This document shows, in pieces, positions 26,661 to 35,962 of a DNA stretch of 64,000 nt. The notes below the pieces were generated by a model. It did no database searches. It was not told the origin of the DNA and saw only the letters and a list, made by a program, of their open reading frames with translations. The stretch is taken from NCBI RefSeq assembly GCF_030758935.1, contig NZ_CP132333.1, forward strand, positions 186,001 to 250,000. Reading direction: 5' to 3'. Position numbers and translations under genes: made by a program. The DNA is from Geothrix sp. PMB-07. GTDB taxonomy: Bacteria > Acidobacteriota > Holophagae > Holophagales > Holophagaceae. The number at the start of each line of letters is the position of its first letter. Positions within the stretch are counted from its first letter, which is position 1.

Positions 26661-29048
26661 ATGTCCGTTCGATCCTGGCGTCCGGTCCTGTTGACCGCCC
26701 TCGCCTGCGCCACCATCGCCCAGATCGCCCAGGCCCAGAGCTCCGCGGGCTCCATCCATGGCCGGGTCCGGACCCAGAGCGGGAAAACCATCGCGGGCGC
26801 CAATGTGCTGCTGCGGCACTTGGCTGCGGGGCAAACCTACACTCAGGACAGCGACGCCACCGGCCAATTCCGCTTCACGTCGGTTCCCGAAGGCGAGTAC
26901 GAGATCGTGGTGGTGGCGTCGGGCATGAAGCCCATGAACGGCACACGGGTGAACGTGGCCCCGGGCCAGCCCACGGAAACAGTCATCAGGATGGACCAGG
27001 ACAACGCCAGCGCGGTGGTGAGCGTGGTGGCTGCGGAAGATACGGTGGCCGCGCGCACGGCGCCTTCCCAAGGCTCCCTCACCGCCCGTTCGGCCCAGTC
27101 CGATGTGCGGGACGAGTTCGTCCGCAACTTCACGGCCCCGGTGGTGGACTACACGCAGGTGGTGCAGATGGCCCCCGGCATGTTCAGCTACAGCCCCAAC
27201 GGGCCAGGTCTCGGCGACACCAAATCCTTCTTCCGGGGCTTCTCGGATGGCGATTACACCATCACCTTCGATGGGATTCCCTTCCAGGACACCAACAGTC
27301 CCACGCACCACTCCTGGGCTTTCTTCCCTGGCCAGTTCCTGGGCGGAGCCAACATCGACCGCAGCCCTGGTTCGGCGGCCACCCTTGGGCCCACCAATTT
27401 CGGTGGCTCCATCAACCTGCTTTCCCGCATTCTCGAACCTGATCAGCGCATCAGCGCGGAGGGCTCGTTCGGCACCTGGAACACGTCGCTGTACAGCCTG
27501 GAATACGAAACAGGGACTCTGGGCCGGTCGAACCTCATGGTCAATGCCCATGAAATGAAATCCGATGGCTACCAGACCTTCAACAAGCAGCACCGGGATG
27601 CGGTATCCGCCAAGTACCAGTTCGCCGTATCCGAGAACACCCAGCTTACGGCCTTCGGATCCTACATGGACCTGCGGGCGAACACGCCCAACACCAAGGG
27701 CGGCACCCGTGCCCAGATCGCCCAGTTCGGCGACAACTACCTGATTAGCGGTGATCCGACCCAGGCGAACTACTGGGGCTACAACAACTACCACGTCAAA
27801 TCCGACTTCTCCTACGTGGGTCTGTATTCCAACCTGGGGGACGGCTGGAAGCTGGACGACAAGCTCTACACCTATGCCTACTTCAACAACCAGAACTACA
27901 ACGGCACCACCATCACCGCCACCAGCGGCACCGACAAGCTGAACAGCTACCGCACCACGGGCAACATCTTCCGTCTGAGTCAGGAATCTGGCGCGGGCAC
28001 CCTGCGAACGGGCCTCTGGTCTGAAATTGCGAACACCAACCGCTTCCAGACGCCCGCGGATCCCCGTACCTGGGTAGATGCTGTGCTCCCCAATTTCCAC
28101 GAAAAATTCAAGACGACCCTGCTGCAGCCCTTCGTGGAATACGAAATCAAGATCACCGCCGATCTGAAGCTGACACCGGGCGTGAAGTATTCCTCCTACA
28201 AGCAGGATCTCACCCAGTTCGCAGACAACGGCAAGACCGTGGGCAACCTCGGCGGCGCGGCCTCCATCGAGCATTCCGCGACCTACACGGCGGTGTTGCC
28301 CTCCCTCGACCTTCACTACCTGGTGCAATCGAACTGGTCCCTCTATGCACAGTTCTCCACCGGTGATGAGATTCCGCCCTCCAACGTGTTCGATGTGAAG
28401 AACGCCAATGTCACCGTTCTGCCGAAATCCACCCGGACCAAGACCTTCCAGGCGGGCTCGGTGTTCAAGTCCGATGCCTTCACGCTGGATGTTGATGCCT
28501 ACCACATCACCTTCGACAACGCCTACTCGTCCACCACCGATCTGGCTGGCAACACCACCTGGTTCGCCAATGGCACCTCGGTGAGCCAGGGGCTCGAAGC
28601 TGAAAGCAACCTGGTTCTGGGTGGCGGGTTCAACCTCTATGCCAACGCCACGTTTGGAAGCGCGAAGTACTCTGATTCGGGCAAGTGGATTCAGAACGCT
28701 CCGCGGGACACCGAGTCGCTGGGCCTCTACTTCCAGCAGGGCGGGTGGAACGCTGGCCTGCTCGGCAAGCGCGTCGGGAAGATGTTCAACGACAATGGTG
28801 CCGTGCATGAAGCCATTGCCATCGATCCCTTCATCATCCCGAACCTCTTCGTGAACTATACGGTGAAGAACCTTACAAGCTGGCTGAAACAGGCCCGGTT
28901 CAAGCTCTCCGTCACCAACCTCACGGACAAGCACAGCATCGTGGCCGTGTCGCCCTTCGCCAAGACCACCTCGGCACCGGCTCCAGGCGATGTGCTCACC
29001 TTGCTGCCTGCGCGGAGCACCTCGCTCTCGGTGGGCTTCGACTTCTAG
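26661..29048 (+). CDS. TonB-dependent receptor with CarboxypepD_reg N-domain
   Basis: 795 residues. The frame is open from 26574, but ATG 26661 (TGGAG ten bases upstream) gives a clean signal peptide 'MSVRSWRPVLLTALACATIAQIAQAQ'. A carboxypeptidase-regulatory-like beta-sandwich follows ('GSIHGRVRTQSGKTIAGANVLLRHLAAGQTYTQDSDATGQFRFTSVPEGEYEIVV', about 30-95), then the plug (about 120-235, 'FFRGFSDGDYTITFDGIPFQDTNSPTHHSWAFFPG'), then a 22-strand-type barrel ending in an aromatic residue ('SLSVGFDF'). Outer-membrane, energised by TonB. The extra beta-sandwich is common in Acidobacteriota and Bacteroidota receptors for carbohydrates or siderophores. No neighbouring transporter hints at the ligand. 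Confidence 0.9.
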   Translation: MSVRSWRPVLLTALACATIAQIAQAQSSAGSIHGRVRTQSGKTIAGANVLLRHLAAGQTYTQDSDATGQFRFTSVPEGEYEIVVVASGMKPMNGTRVNVAPGQPTETVIRMDQDNASAVVSVVAAEDTVAARTAPSQGSLTARSAQSDVRDEFVRNFTAPVVDYTQVVQMAPGMFSYSPNGPGLGDTKSFFRGFSDGDYTITFDGIPFQDTNSPTHHSWAFFPGQFLGGANIDRSPGSAATLGPTNFGGSINLLSRILEPDQRISAEGSFGTWNTSLYSLEYETGTLGRSNLMVNAHEMKSDGYQTFNKQHRDAVSAKYQFAVSENTQLTAFGSYMDLRANTPNTKGGTRAQIAQFGDNYLISGDPTQANYWGYNNYHVKSDFSYVGLYSNLGDGWKLDDKLYTYAYFNNQNYNGTTITATSGTDKLNSYRTTGNIFRLSQESGAGTLRTGLWSEIANTNRFQTPADPRTWVDAVLPNFHEKFKTTLLQPFVEYEIKITADLKLTPGVKYSSYKQDLTQFADNGKTVGNLGGAASIEHSATYTAVLPSLDLHYLVQSNWSLYAQFSTGDEIPPSNVFDVKNANVTVLPKSTRTKTFQAGSVFKSDAFTLDVDAYHITFDNAYSSTTDLAGNTTWFANGTSVSQGLEAESNLVLGGGFNLYANATFGSAKYSDSGKWIQNAPRDTESLGLYFQQGGWNAGLLGKRVGKMFNDNGAVHEAIAIDPFIIPNLFVNYTVKNLTSWLKQARFKLSVTNLTDKHSIVAVSPFAKTTSAPAPGDVLTLLPARSTSLSVGFDF

Positions 29049-29216
29049 CGTTTCCGTTGGATGAATGCGCCGACCCTCCCGGATGGGGTGTCGGCGTGTG
29101 GTGGCGCCCTGGCAGACCGCACCTGCCAGGAAAGATCGAACACCACCCCACTCGCCTTCGGGCCGAGAACCCGGCAAAGTGGAGGGAATGCCAACCGTCC
29201 CCAGGATTCTCCCCGC

Positions 29217-30149
29217 ATGAACCCCCTTCTCGACTTCAGTCGTTTTCGCTCCAACGATGATCTGGGTTTGGCTCTGAAAACCGGATCGGGACGCAGCGTC
29301 AACAAGGACGGCACTTTCAATGTGCGCCGGAAGGGACTGCCGCTGGTGCGCAGCTATGAGCTGTACCACCGCCTGATCACCATGGGTGGGTTCAAGTTCC
29401 TGGGCCTGCTGCTGCTGGGCTTCCTGATCGCCAATGCCCTCTTCGCCTCGATCTACCTCTGGATCGGCATGGAGCATTTCGTGCGCCCTGGTGGCGAGGG
29501 ATTGCTGGATCGCCTGCTGGATGCCTTCTTCTTCAGCACCCAGACGTTGACGACCGTGGGTTATGGGCACATCAGTCCCAAGAGCCATCTGGTGAGCGCG
29601 GTGGCAGCCTTCGAGTCACTGTTGGGCCTGCTCAGCTTCGCGCTGGCCACGGGCCTGCTTTATGGCCGCTTCTCGCGGCCCCACGCCCAGATGTGCTTCA
29701 GCCACCACGCTCTGATCGCGCCGTACCGGGGGCACACGGGTTTCATGTTTCGCTTCGTCAACCGTCGCAGCAACCAGCTCATCGAGGTCGAAGCCACCGT
29801 GGTGTTCACGCTTCTCGATGCCGCCACGGGTAACCGTCAGTACTTCACGCTCCCGCTGGAGCGCAGCAAGATCAACCTGTTTCCCACCAGCTGGACGGTG
29901 GTGCACCCCATCGACGAGGCCAGCCCGCTCCACGGCCTCACCGCCGAGGATCTGCGCCAGGCCGAGGCCGAGTTCATCATCCTCATCAAGGCCTTCGACG
30001 ATACCTTTGCCCAGACCATCTACCAGCGCACGTCGTACATCGCGGACGAGCTGCTCTGGGGCGTCCGCTTCCGGCCCATGACCAGCCCTGCGGCCGACGG
30101 GCACCTGGTGATGGAGGTGGGCCTGGTGGATGCGACAGAGCCGGGCTAG
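29217..30149 (+). CDS. Inward-rectifier-type potassium channel (KirBac family)
   Basis: 310 residues. The frame is open from 29061, but ATG 29217 matches the family start ('MNPLLDFSRFRSNDDLGLALKTGSGRSVNKDGTFNVRRKGLP'). It has two membrane helices ('FLGLLLLGFLIANALFASIYLWIG' and 'AVAAFESLLGLLSFALATGLLYGRFSRP') flanking the pore helix and selectivity filter TVGYG at residues 113-117, followed by a cytoplasmic beta-rich Kir domain ('MFRFVNRRSNQLIEVEATVVFTL', 'LFPTSWTVVHPIDEASPL'). Conducts K+ passively across the inner membrane. Together with Kdp and KimA it is the third K+ system in the window. Its TAG stop shares the sequence CTAG with the stop of the convergent GH79-like gene. Confidence 0.93.
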   Translation: MNPLLDFSRFRSNDDLGLALKTGSGRSVNKDGTFNVRRKGLPLVRSYELYHRLITMGGFKFLGLLLLGFLIANALFASIYLWIGMEHFVRPGGEGLLDRLLDAFFFSTQTLTTVGYGHISPKSHLVSAVAAFESLLGLLSFALATGLLYGRFSRPHAQMCFSHHALIAPYRGHTGFMFRFVNRRSNQLIEVEATVVFTLLDAATGNRQYFTLPLERSKINLFPTSWTVVHPIDEASPLHGLTAEDLRQAEAEFIILIKAFDDTFAQTIYQRTSYIADELLWGVRFRPMTSPAADGHLVMEVGLVDATEPG

Positions 30150-31579
30150 CGGAGGCTGACCAACACGGCGCTGGCCGGTGCCACCAAGAGCTTCAGCGTG
30201 GTGCCGGTGACGGGCTGACTGGAAGTGGAGGCGGGTGCCCAGGAACCATCGGCACCGATGGGCGCCCCATTGAGCAGGATCCCCGTGGGGCTGTCCAGGC
30301 TGGGGCCGCTGAGGGTGGTCAGTGAGGCAGTGCTGGCGGAGGCGCCCAGGCTGGCAGTGACACTGGCCGCCTGCGTGCGATCTTTGTTCACGATCACAAG
30401 GTTGGTGCTACCGCTGTCGGCCGCGACGGCATAGGCGCTGACGGCGAGGCCGTTGGCGGCTACGGTGGCGGGGAGGAGGGCCCCGGGTCCCGCCTGGGAG
30501 ACGATGAATAGGCCGTAATATTCGGGGCGGGCTTCCACCACATGGGTGCCGTCATCGGCGATGGGAGTGTACCCCGTGCCGTTGCCGCCGCCGTGGAAGT
30601 TGACGCCGGCCGAGCCATTGAGGGCGTTGGTGAACAGGAAGTCGATGGCCCAGAGCGCCGTACCGAAGGCATCGCTCACATTGGGCGCGCCGCCGTTGTA
30701 GAAGGAGTTGGCTTCGGCCAGGCGGAAGCCCCGGGGGAGCGTGGCTGAGGCCTTCTGGAGGGCCTGCAAGGTCGTCGGCAAGGCCGGGTCGGGGGTGAGC
30801 AGCAGGTCGATGGTGGAGGTCGCGAGCTGGCCGTTGGCGCGGTAGTAGTGCTGAGTGAGCAGGCTGATGCCTGTGGCCTCATCCTTGGCGAAGGGTACCG
30901 TGAAGCCGGCGGTGTTGTAGGCGGAGGCTGGGCCCGTCAGCACGGCCCCGGGCACCTTGGCCTGGATGGCTGCGGCGTAGGCGCGCCACTCCGTCAGGAA
31001 ATCCGCGTAGGTGAAGGTGGTCGCCCGAAGGCCGTTGGAGTGGTAGAGGTCCACTTCGTTGCCGATCTCGAAGCCGAAGAGGTGCGTGCCGAAGGCCTTG
31101 GCAGCGTAGGCGGCCTCGTCGGCCATCTGGGCGGGCGTGTTGGTGGCGTAGTTCATCGCATAGATCACCTGCCAGTTGGCCGCCTTGAGGAAACCAGCGA
31201 GCCGATCCACATCCGCCGACGCGACCTTGCCGGGGGTGAGGCCCGGCCCGGTTGGGTCCCAGGTGGTCTTGTCGACGCTGTTGCCCCCCACGCGCAGCAC
31301 GCCGGGGCCGAGGCGCTTGAAGAGGGTCACCAGTCCAGCGTTCGCACCATCGAAGAGCGGGGAATTGAGCTTGCTCTTTTCATAGCTGAAGCCCACGAAC
31401 CCGTTCTCAAGGCGAAGGCCCGTGTTGGTGCGCTGAATGGTGACGGCGACGGGGACACCGGTCACGGACGGCGGGGCCGGGGCGCTGGTGGCGGGCGAGC
31501 TGGAGCCGCCGCACGCAAGGGTCAGGCAGGCCATGAGGGGCAGGGCACCCCAGGTTAGGAGATGGGGACGAAGGCTCAT
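30146..31579 (-). CDS. GH79-like glycoside hydrolase, secreted (putative lipoprotein)
   Basis: 477 residues with an N-terminal export signal ending in a lipobox-like 'LTLAC' (Cys23) and a Ser/Pro/Ala-rich linker, so probably anchored to a membrane on the outside of the cytoplasm. A (beta/alpha)8 barrel follows. The acid/base Glu is likely Glu175 in 'FEIGNEVDLYH' and the nucleophile Glu289 in 'FRLAEANSFYNGG', the clan GH-A arrangement of family 79 beta-glucuronidases, one of which is known from Acidobacterium. A beta-sandwich domain at the C-terminus ('GLAVSAYAVAADSGSTNLVIVNKD') matches the GH79 C-terminal domain. It probably removes uronic or hexose residues from glycans or glycosides. The gene runs opposite to the Kir channel gene and overlaps it by four bases. 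Confidence 0.8.
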   Translation of the reverse strand: MSLRPHLLTWGALPLMACLTLACGGSSSPATSAPAPPSVTGVPVAVTIQRTNTGLRLENGFVGFSYEKSKLNSPLFDGANAGLVTLFKRLGPGVLRVGGNSVDKTTWDPTGPGLTPGKVASADVDRLAGFLKAANWQVIYAMNYATNTPAQMADEAAYAAKAFGTHLFGFEIGNEVDLYHSNGLRATTFTYADFLTEWRAYAAAIQAKVPGAVLTGPASAYNTAGFTVPFAKDEATGISLLTQHYYRANGQLATSTIDLLLTPDPALPTTLQALQKASATLPRGFRLAEANSFYNGGAPNVSDAFGTALWAIDFLFTNALNGSAGVNFHGGGNGTGYTPIADDGTHVVEARPEYYGLFIVSQAGPGALLPATVAANGLAVSAYAVAADSGSTNLVIVNKDRTQAASVTASLGASASTASLTTLSGPSLDSPTGILLNGAPIGADGSWAPASTSSQPVTGTTLKLLVAPASAVLVSLR

Positions 31580-31640
31580 CAGGGTTCCATTGGAGGGACG
31601 GATGCAAACATGGAAGGTTCGGGAGCCATGTCTCGCAGGA

Positions 31641-32819
31641 TCAGACCAGCTCCAGGTCGCGGGTCTTCACGCGCGGGAAAACCTGATTCGCCTGGGCCTC
31701 GCTGAGCCCATAGATGCGGCGGAAGAGACCGCCCATGAGTGCTCGGTACTCGTTGAGCACAGGGTAGTCGCGGTCCTGGAATAGGGTCTTGCGCTCGATG
31801 GCAATTTGTTCACCCGCCACACGCTTGCCCTTCACACCGCCGCCCAGGATCCAGGCCACGCTGCCGTGGCCGTGGTCGGTGCCGCGGGTGCCGTTCTCGC
31901 GGAAGGTGCGGCCGAACTCGGAGATCACCACCACCGTGGTGCGGGCCCATGCGCTGCCCATCTCCTCGGCGAAAGCGGCAAGACCCTTGCCCAGGTTGCC
32001 CAGGTTGCCGTTGAGGATGGCCGCCTCGTTGGTGTGGGTGTCCCAGCCGCCGATGTCGAGAAACCCCAGGCCGAAGCGGTCGCGCAGCATGCGGCCCATG
32101 CGCCGAGCCTCCAGCTCGAAGCCCTTGGGCGAAATGGCGCTGCGGTTGGCTTCGTTCTGTTCGCGTGCGAAGTCCTGCGCGACCTCCTTGCGGAGCTGCA
32201 GCCCCTCCACCACCGATGCCTCCAGGGGATGGCCCTGGTACATCTCCGCCAGGAGGGCCATCTGGCGGTCGTCGAAGGCCGCCTTGCCCACCTGCTTGAG
32301 CGAGACGTTGGGCACTGAGAGGCTGCCCTTCATGGCCAGGGGCAGGCCGTCCGTGAAGGCGATGGGATTGGCGTTGCCCAGCACCTCGGCCAGGCGGTTG
32401 AGGAATCCGGAGCCGTATTCCTTCGGGCCATCCAGGGGCTCGCCGCCCTCGATGCTGTCCTGGGTTTCAAAGTGGCTGCGCGAGGTGTCGTGGGTGCCCG
32501 CAAAGGGCACGAAGGCCACCTGGCCCTGTTTCCACAGGGGCAGGATGGAGTCCTTCAGTGCCGGGTGCAGGCCCCAGGTGCCATCGAGCGCTGCACAGGA
32601 CTGGGCGTCGGCCGCATCGGGCTTGGCCAGGGCCAGCGTGGGACGGGCTTCGTAGTAGAAGGAGCTGGCGTAGGGCACCAGCACGTTCGCGCAGTCGTAG
32701 CCGCCGCGCAGGAAGATCACAAGGACCTTGGGACTGGCGGCGGGCGCGGCGAAGAGTTGCATCCCCTTCAGCGCAAGGCCGGTGGAGGCAAGGCCCAGGA
32801 GGAACTGCCGTCGCTGCAT
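31641..32819 (-). CDS. DUF1501 secreted protein (sulfatase-like fold)
   Basis: 392 residues. ATG 32819 is chosen because it gives the expected leader 'MQRRQFLLGLASTGLALKGMQLFAAPA', a twin-arginine-like export signal (RRQFL); the longer open frame upstream has shadow composition and overlaps the DUF1800 gene. Family features: 'LVIFLRGGYDCANVLVPY', 'GTHDTSRSHFETQDSIEGG', 'FLDIGGWDTHTNEA', 'VVVISEFGRTFRENGTRGTDHGHGS'. These Asp/His motifs resemble alkaline-phosphatase/sulfatase superfamily metal sites. Function is not established. It is seven bases downstream of the DUF1800 gene; the two families are almost always paired. Confidence 0.9.
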   Translation of the reverse strand: MQRRQFLLGLASTGLALKGMQLFAAPAASPKVLVIFLRGGYDCANVLVPYASSFYYEARPTLALAKPDAADAQSCAALDGTWGLHPALKDSILPLWKQGQVAFVPFAGTHDTSRSHFETQDSIEGGEPLDGPKEYGSGFLNRLAEVLGNANPIAFTDGLPLAMKGSLSVPNVSLKQVGKAAFDDRQMALLAEMYQGHPLEASVVEGLQLRKEVAQDFAREQNEANRSAISPKGFELEARRMGRMLRDRFGLGFLDIGGWDTHTNEAAILNGNLGNLGKGLAAFAEEMGSAWARTTVVVISEFGRTFRENGTRGTDHGHGSVAWILGGGVKGKRVAGEQIAIERKTLFQDRDYPVLNEYRALMGGLFRRIYGLSEAQANQVFPRVKTRDLELV

Positions 32820-32826
32820 GGGAACC

Positions 32827-34383
32827 TCACCGGGCCATGGATTCGGGGGAAGCCAGCAGGAAGGTGTTCCATTCCTGCTGCGAGGCGGCGTGGTCCAGGG
32901 CCTTCCGCGTGGCGGGGGAAAGCAGGGGTTCCACCACCTCGAAGTAGAGGCGCGAGGACAGCTGCGGGAAGCCGGTGACCGGGCCGGGCTTGCCGTCATC
33001 GCCATCGAAAAGGCCCGCAGAGCCATTGCCAATGGCACGGGCGATCTCGAAGCGCTTGGCCAGCTGGCCGGGACTGCTCCAGGCCTGCATCGTCAGGGCG
33101 TAGCCGTCGGGCGTTCCGTGGCCGTAGAGGGGCTCGCCAAGGGCATTGAGCCAGTTGGCCACGGGTTTCATGTTGAGGGGATGCTTGCCGTCATAGGCGA
33201 AGCGGAGGGTGCTCATCACGTAGTGCATGGGATCTCGAAAGCCGTTGCCCAAGCTGTCCGTGAAGGTCTTGGAGCTGAGCAGCACCCTCAGCACGGAGGG
33301 AATGTCGCCATGGGTGCGCGTGAACTCGCGGGCCAGCTGGTCCACCAAAGCGGGAGGGGGCGGTCCGCCCAGCCAGTAGGTCGCCAGTTTGCGGCTCACG
33401 AACCGGGCGGTGGAGGAGTGGGTTACCAGCAGATCGACGGCGCGTTCCACCTCGGCGAAGCCAGCACCTTGAATGCGGGTGCCCAGCAGCACCTTGTCGC
33501 CGAAATCGTGGCGGCCTGGATGGAACTCGAAGGCGCCCTCCTGGCGGTAGAGGGCCTGCCACTCGGGTCGGACCTTGCGGGGCTTGCCGACGTTCACCCC
33601 CACACCCGTCAGCACCCGCGCCAGCTCCTGCACGTCCTGCTGGGTGTAGCCGCCGTCGACGCCGAGGGTATGCAGCTCCAGCAGCTCTCGGGCGTAATTC
33701 TCATTGACCTTGCCACCGGCGCTCTGGGCGTTGTCGAGGTAGACCAGCATGGCGGGATGGGTGAGGGTGGCCATGACCAGGTCGCGGAAGCGACCCAGCG
33801 CGTGGGGCCGGATGGCCCGTTCCTCGTAGTCGCCCACGGTCCAACGCAGGTTGCCCTTGCCTTGAAACACGCTGAAGTGGTTGAGCCAGAACCAGGTCAT
33901 CTGCTCCTGCAGCTGGGCGGGAGACCACAGGGCGCGCAGCAGGTGGCGGCGCGCGGCCTCCGAGGCCATCTGATTGGCCGCCTGGTTCTGGGCCTGCCGC
34001 GCCAATTGCTTCGCCTCTTCGTCCGTCAGCGACTGGATGCGCTTGTTTTCGGCGTCGACGTCCATCAACATCTCGACCAGCGGTTTCCGGGCTTGCGACT
34101 GCGCATCGAGCACTTCTCGCACATCGGCTGGCAGGATCAGGCCGCTGGGTTTCAGTTGCTCTTCCAGAAACCGCTTGCGGCCCAGCTGCCGATACCGCTC
34201 AACGGTGGCGGCATCCAGGCCGTAGGTGATGCGGTTCAGCCACCGGGCATCCTCAGCGGTGAGGCGAGTCGGCGCTTCGGCGGCAAAGGCCGCCCAGGAA
34301 GCCAGGAGGAGGAAAGCCACAATGAGGCCCCAAAGTCGCCAGGGCAGGCGCTGCAGATGGCGGGTTCGTTCCTGGCTTGCCAT
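32827..34383 (-). CDS. DUF1800 secreted protein
   Basis: 518 residues with an N-terminal hydrophobic leader ('LWGLIVAFLLLASWAAFAAEA', about 17-37). Hallmarks of the family: 'DARWLNRITYGLDAATVERYRQLGRKRFLEEQL', 'QEQMTWFWLNHFSVF', 'NAQSAGGKVNENYARELLELHTLGVDGGYTQQDVQELARVLTG'. Exported, role unknown; DUF1800 and DUF1501 proteins are generally adjacent and thought to act together on the cell surface. The stop is seven bases before the DUF1501 start, and the upstream 150-residue secreted protein gene is 12 bases away, so a three-gene minus-strand operon is likely. Confidence 0.9.
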   Translation of the reverse strand: MASQERTRHLQRLPWRLWGLIVAFLLLASWAAFAAEAPTRLTAEDARWLNRITYGLDAATVERYRQLGRKRFLEEQLKPSGLILPADVREVLDAQSQARKPLVEMLMDVDAENKRIQSLTDEEAKQLARQAQNQAANQMASEAARRHLLRALWSPAQLQEQMTWFWLNHFSVFQGKGNLRWTVGDYEERAIRPHALGRFRDLVMATLTHPAMLVYLDNAQSAGGKVNENYARELLELHTLGVDGGYTQQDVQELARVLTGVGVNVGKPRKVRPEWQALYRQEGAFEFHPGRHDFGDKVLLGTRIQGAGFAEVERAVDLLVTHSSTARFVSRKLATYWLGGPPPPALVDQLAREFTRTHGDIPSVLRVLLSSKTFTDSLGNGFRDPMHYVMSTLRFAYDGKHPLNMKPVANWLNALGEPLYGHGTPDGYALTMQAWSSPGQLAKRFEIARAIGNGSAGLFDGDDGKPGPVTGFPQLSSRLYFEVVEPLLSPATRKALDHAASQQEWNTFLLASPESMAR

Positions 34384-34395
34384 GGCGACCTCAGG

Positions 34396-34848
34396 CTAGC
34401 GGTGGGAGTTGGCGATGCCTTCTTCCGTGAACCGGATGGCTTCCTTGATGTGCTGGATGGCGCGCTTCTGGAGGCCCCGGGCGAAGTTGTTATCCTCCTC
34501 CTCGCGGCAATCCTTCTCGGCCTTGCGCAGCAGCTCCAGGGCGCGGTGGAGCTGGCCGCGGTAGTCAAGCTTCGCGTCGACGGGTGGGTGGTCGTTCAGG
34601 TTCTTGCCGTCGTCGATGGAGGCCTCCTTGATTTCGCGGATCGCGGCATCCACTTCGCGGATGGCCGTTTTCTCATCCCACTTCATTTCGGCGTTGCCGC
34701 CCCGGCGCTCCAGATGGGCGCGCGCGTGCCGCAGATCGGTGAGCGCATGCAGGTAGGCGGGGTGGTGGCCCGGCTGATCGGCGCGTGCCGCCATGGGGGC
34801 GGCCAGTGCGATGCAGACGATGGCCGCGTGGAGGGCGGGGCGGTTCAT
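34396..34848 (-). CDS. Secreted helical protein, 150 aa, unknown
   Basis: Signal peptide 'MNRPALHAAIVCIALAAPMAARA', then an all-helical, highly charged body ('HALTDLRHARAHLERRGG', 'EKTAIREVDAAIREIKEASIDDG', 'LHRALELLRKAEKDCREEEDNNFARGLQKRAIQHIKEAIRFTEEGI'). It looks like a small periplasmic four-helix or TPR-like bundle. It is the first gene of the likely operon with the DUF1800 and DUF1501 genes. I do not recognise a named family. Confidence 0.75.
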   Translation of the reverse strand: MNRPALHAAIVCIALAAPMAARADQPGHHPAYLHALTDLRHARAHLERRGGNAEMKWDEKTAIREVDAAIREIKEASIDDGKNLNDHPPVDAKLDYRGQLHRALELLRKAEKDCREEEDNNFARGLQKRAIQHIKEAIRFTEEGIANSHR

Positions 34849-35254
34849 GGTGGCTCCTGAAAGGCGGGGGGAATCCCCGGAGGTGGAAATCGGATGGCAC
34901 TGGTGCTTTTAACGCTTCTTCGGATTCAGCTCTGCCTGGGGGCCGTGACGCAGGGAGTGTTTCAGTCCTGGAACAGTCCTTCGTTATGGCCTTTGCTCGG
35001 AGGTTTCCCGCGGGTGTGAGGGCTTGGAGAGCAGCCTCCATGCCAGGTCTTAAGTCCTCTGACAGAAGTAGAAAGAAAAGGTTGAAGCGAATGGGTGTGG
35101 AACTTTGCCGCAGCCGCCTTGAGGCGACGTCGTGGATTGCCACGCTCTGCGGAAGGGCCATCGCTGCGGGATCTCGTTCGAGGTCGCCAACGCAGCCAGG
35201 GGTGCGGCTGGACGGCGCCTCTGGCGCGGCCACACCCCACTTTGAGAACGGGCC
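34849..35254. other. 406-base intergenic region, no gene seen
   Basis: Lies between the start of the 150-residue secreted protein gene (minus) and the end of kdpE (minus). It should hold the promoter of the secreted-protein operon and the end of the kdpDE transcript. A short GC hairpin (GCGCC-TCT-GGCGC, near 35216-35228) could help termination but has no T tract. A TTTTAACGCTTC element at about 34908 resembles half of the KdpE-like box but lacks the second half. No ribosome-site-supported frame was found. Confidence 0.5.
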
Positions 35255-35962
35255 CTAGTCCTCGAGGTAGAGCCGGTACCCCACGCCCGGCTCCGTTTTC
35301 AGGTAGCGGGGTTTGGAGGGTTCTTCTTCGAGCTTGTGCCGCAGCTGGGTCATGTAGACGCGGAGGTAGAGCGGCTGGGCGCCGACGGCGCCACCCCAGA
35401 CCTCCTTCAGCAACTGGCGCTGGGTGACCACCTTGCCCGCGTGGCGGATGAGGGTGGTGAAGAGGCTGTATTCGAGAGGGGTGAGGTGGACTTCCTGCCC
35501 GTCCACCAGCACCTGGCGCTTGGCGAGATCCACGCGCCAGCGGCCCAGCGTGAACACGGGTTCGGCGGTGGCCTCCGGGCCGCCGTGCCGCAGGGCCACA
35601 CGGATCCGCGCCAGCAGCTCGCGGGTGCCGAAGGGCTTGGTGAGGTAGTCGTCGGCGCCTGCATCCAGCGCATCCACCTTGTCGGATTCCTGGCCCCGGG
35701 CGGAAATGACGATGACGGGCGTGGCGCACCACTCCCGCAGGCGTGCCACCACCTCCAGGCCATCCATGTCGGGCAGGCCCAGGTCCAGCAGGATGGCATC
35801 AGGGCGATGCTGGGTGGCCAGGGAGAGTCCTTCCTGCCCGCTGGCTGCCTCCAGGTAACGGTAGCCGCTGCCCTCCAGGGACACCCGCAGGAAGCGGCGC
35901 ATCTGGGGCTCGTCCTCCACCAGCAAAATCAATGGGCCGGGGCTGCTCCCAGCGCTGCTCAT
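35255..35962 (-). CDS. kdpE: KdpE response regulator, OmpR family
   Basis: 235 residues. Receiver domain with acidic pocket 'LLVEDEPQMRRF', phospho-acceptor Asp in 'AILLDLGLPDMDGLEVV' (near residue 60) and switch Lys in 'DDYLTKPFGTRELLAR'. The C-terminal winged helix ('VDLAKRQVLVDGQEVHLTPLEYSLFTTLIRHAGKVVTQRQLLKEVWG ... YLRVYMTQLRHKLEEEPSKPRYLKTEPGVGYRL') is the OmpR-type DNA-binding domain. It overlaps kdpD by four bases. With KdpD it should control K+ uptake genes; candidate binding boxes are reported upstream of kimA, kdpFABC, the porin and a secreted protein. Confidence 0.95.
   Translation of the reverse strand: MSSAGSSPGPLILLVEDEPQMRRFLRVSLEGSGYRYLEAASGQEGLSLATQHRPDAILLDLGLPDMDGLEVVARLREWCATPVIVISARGQESDKVDALDAGADDYLTKPFGTRELLARIRVALRHGGPEATAEPVFTLGRWRVDLAKRQVLVDGQEVHLTPLEYSLFTTLIRHAGKVVTQRQLLKEVWGGAVGAQPLYLRVYMTQLRHKLEEEPSKPRYLKTEPGVGYRLYLED

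Noticed and set aside
26634-29588. A 984-residue minus-strand open frame covering the TonB receptor gene
   Set aside because: Low-complexity His/Gly/Gln/Arg-rich translation, no domain, and the plus-strand frame is a complete receptor with signal peptide. It is a shadow caused by high GC at third codon positions.
32728-34860. A 710-residue plus-strand open frame antisense to the DUF1800 operon
   Set aside because: Gly/His/Gln-rich shadow; the minus strand encodes two well-known families in full.
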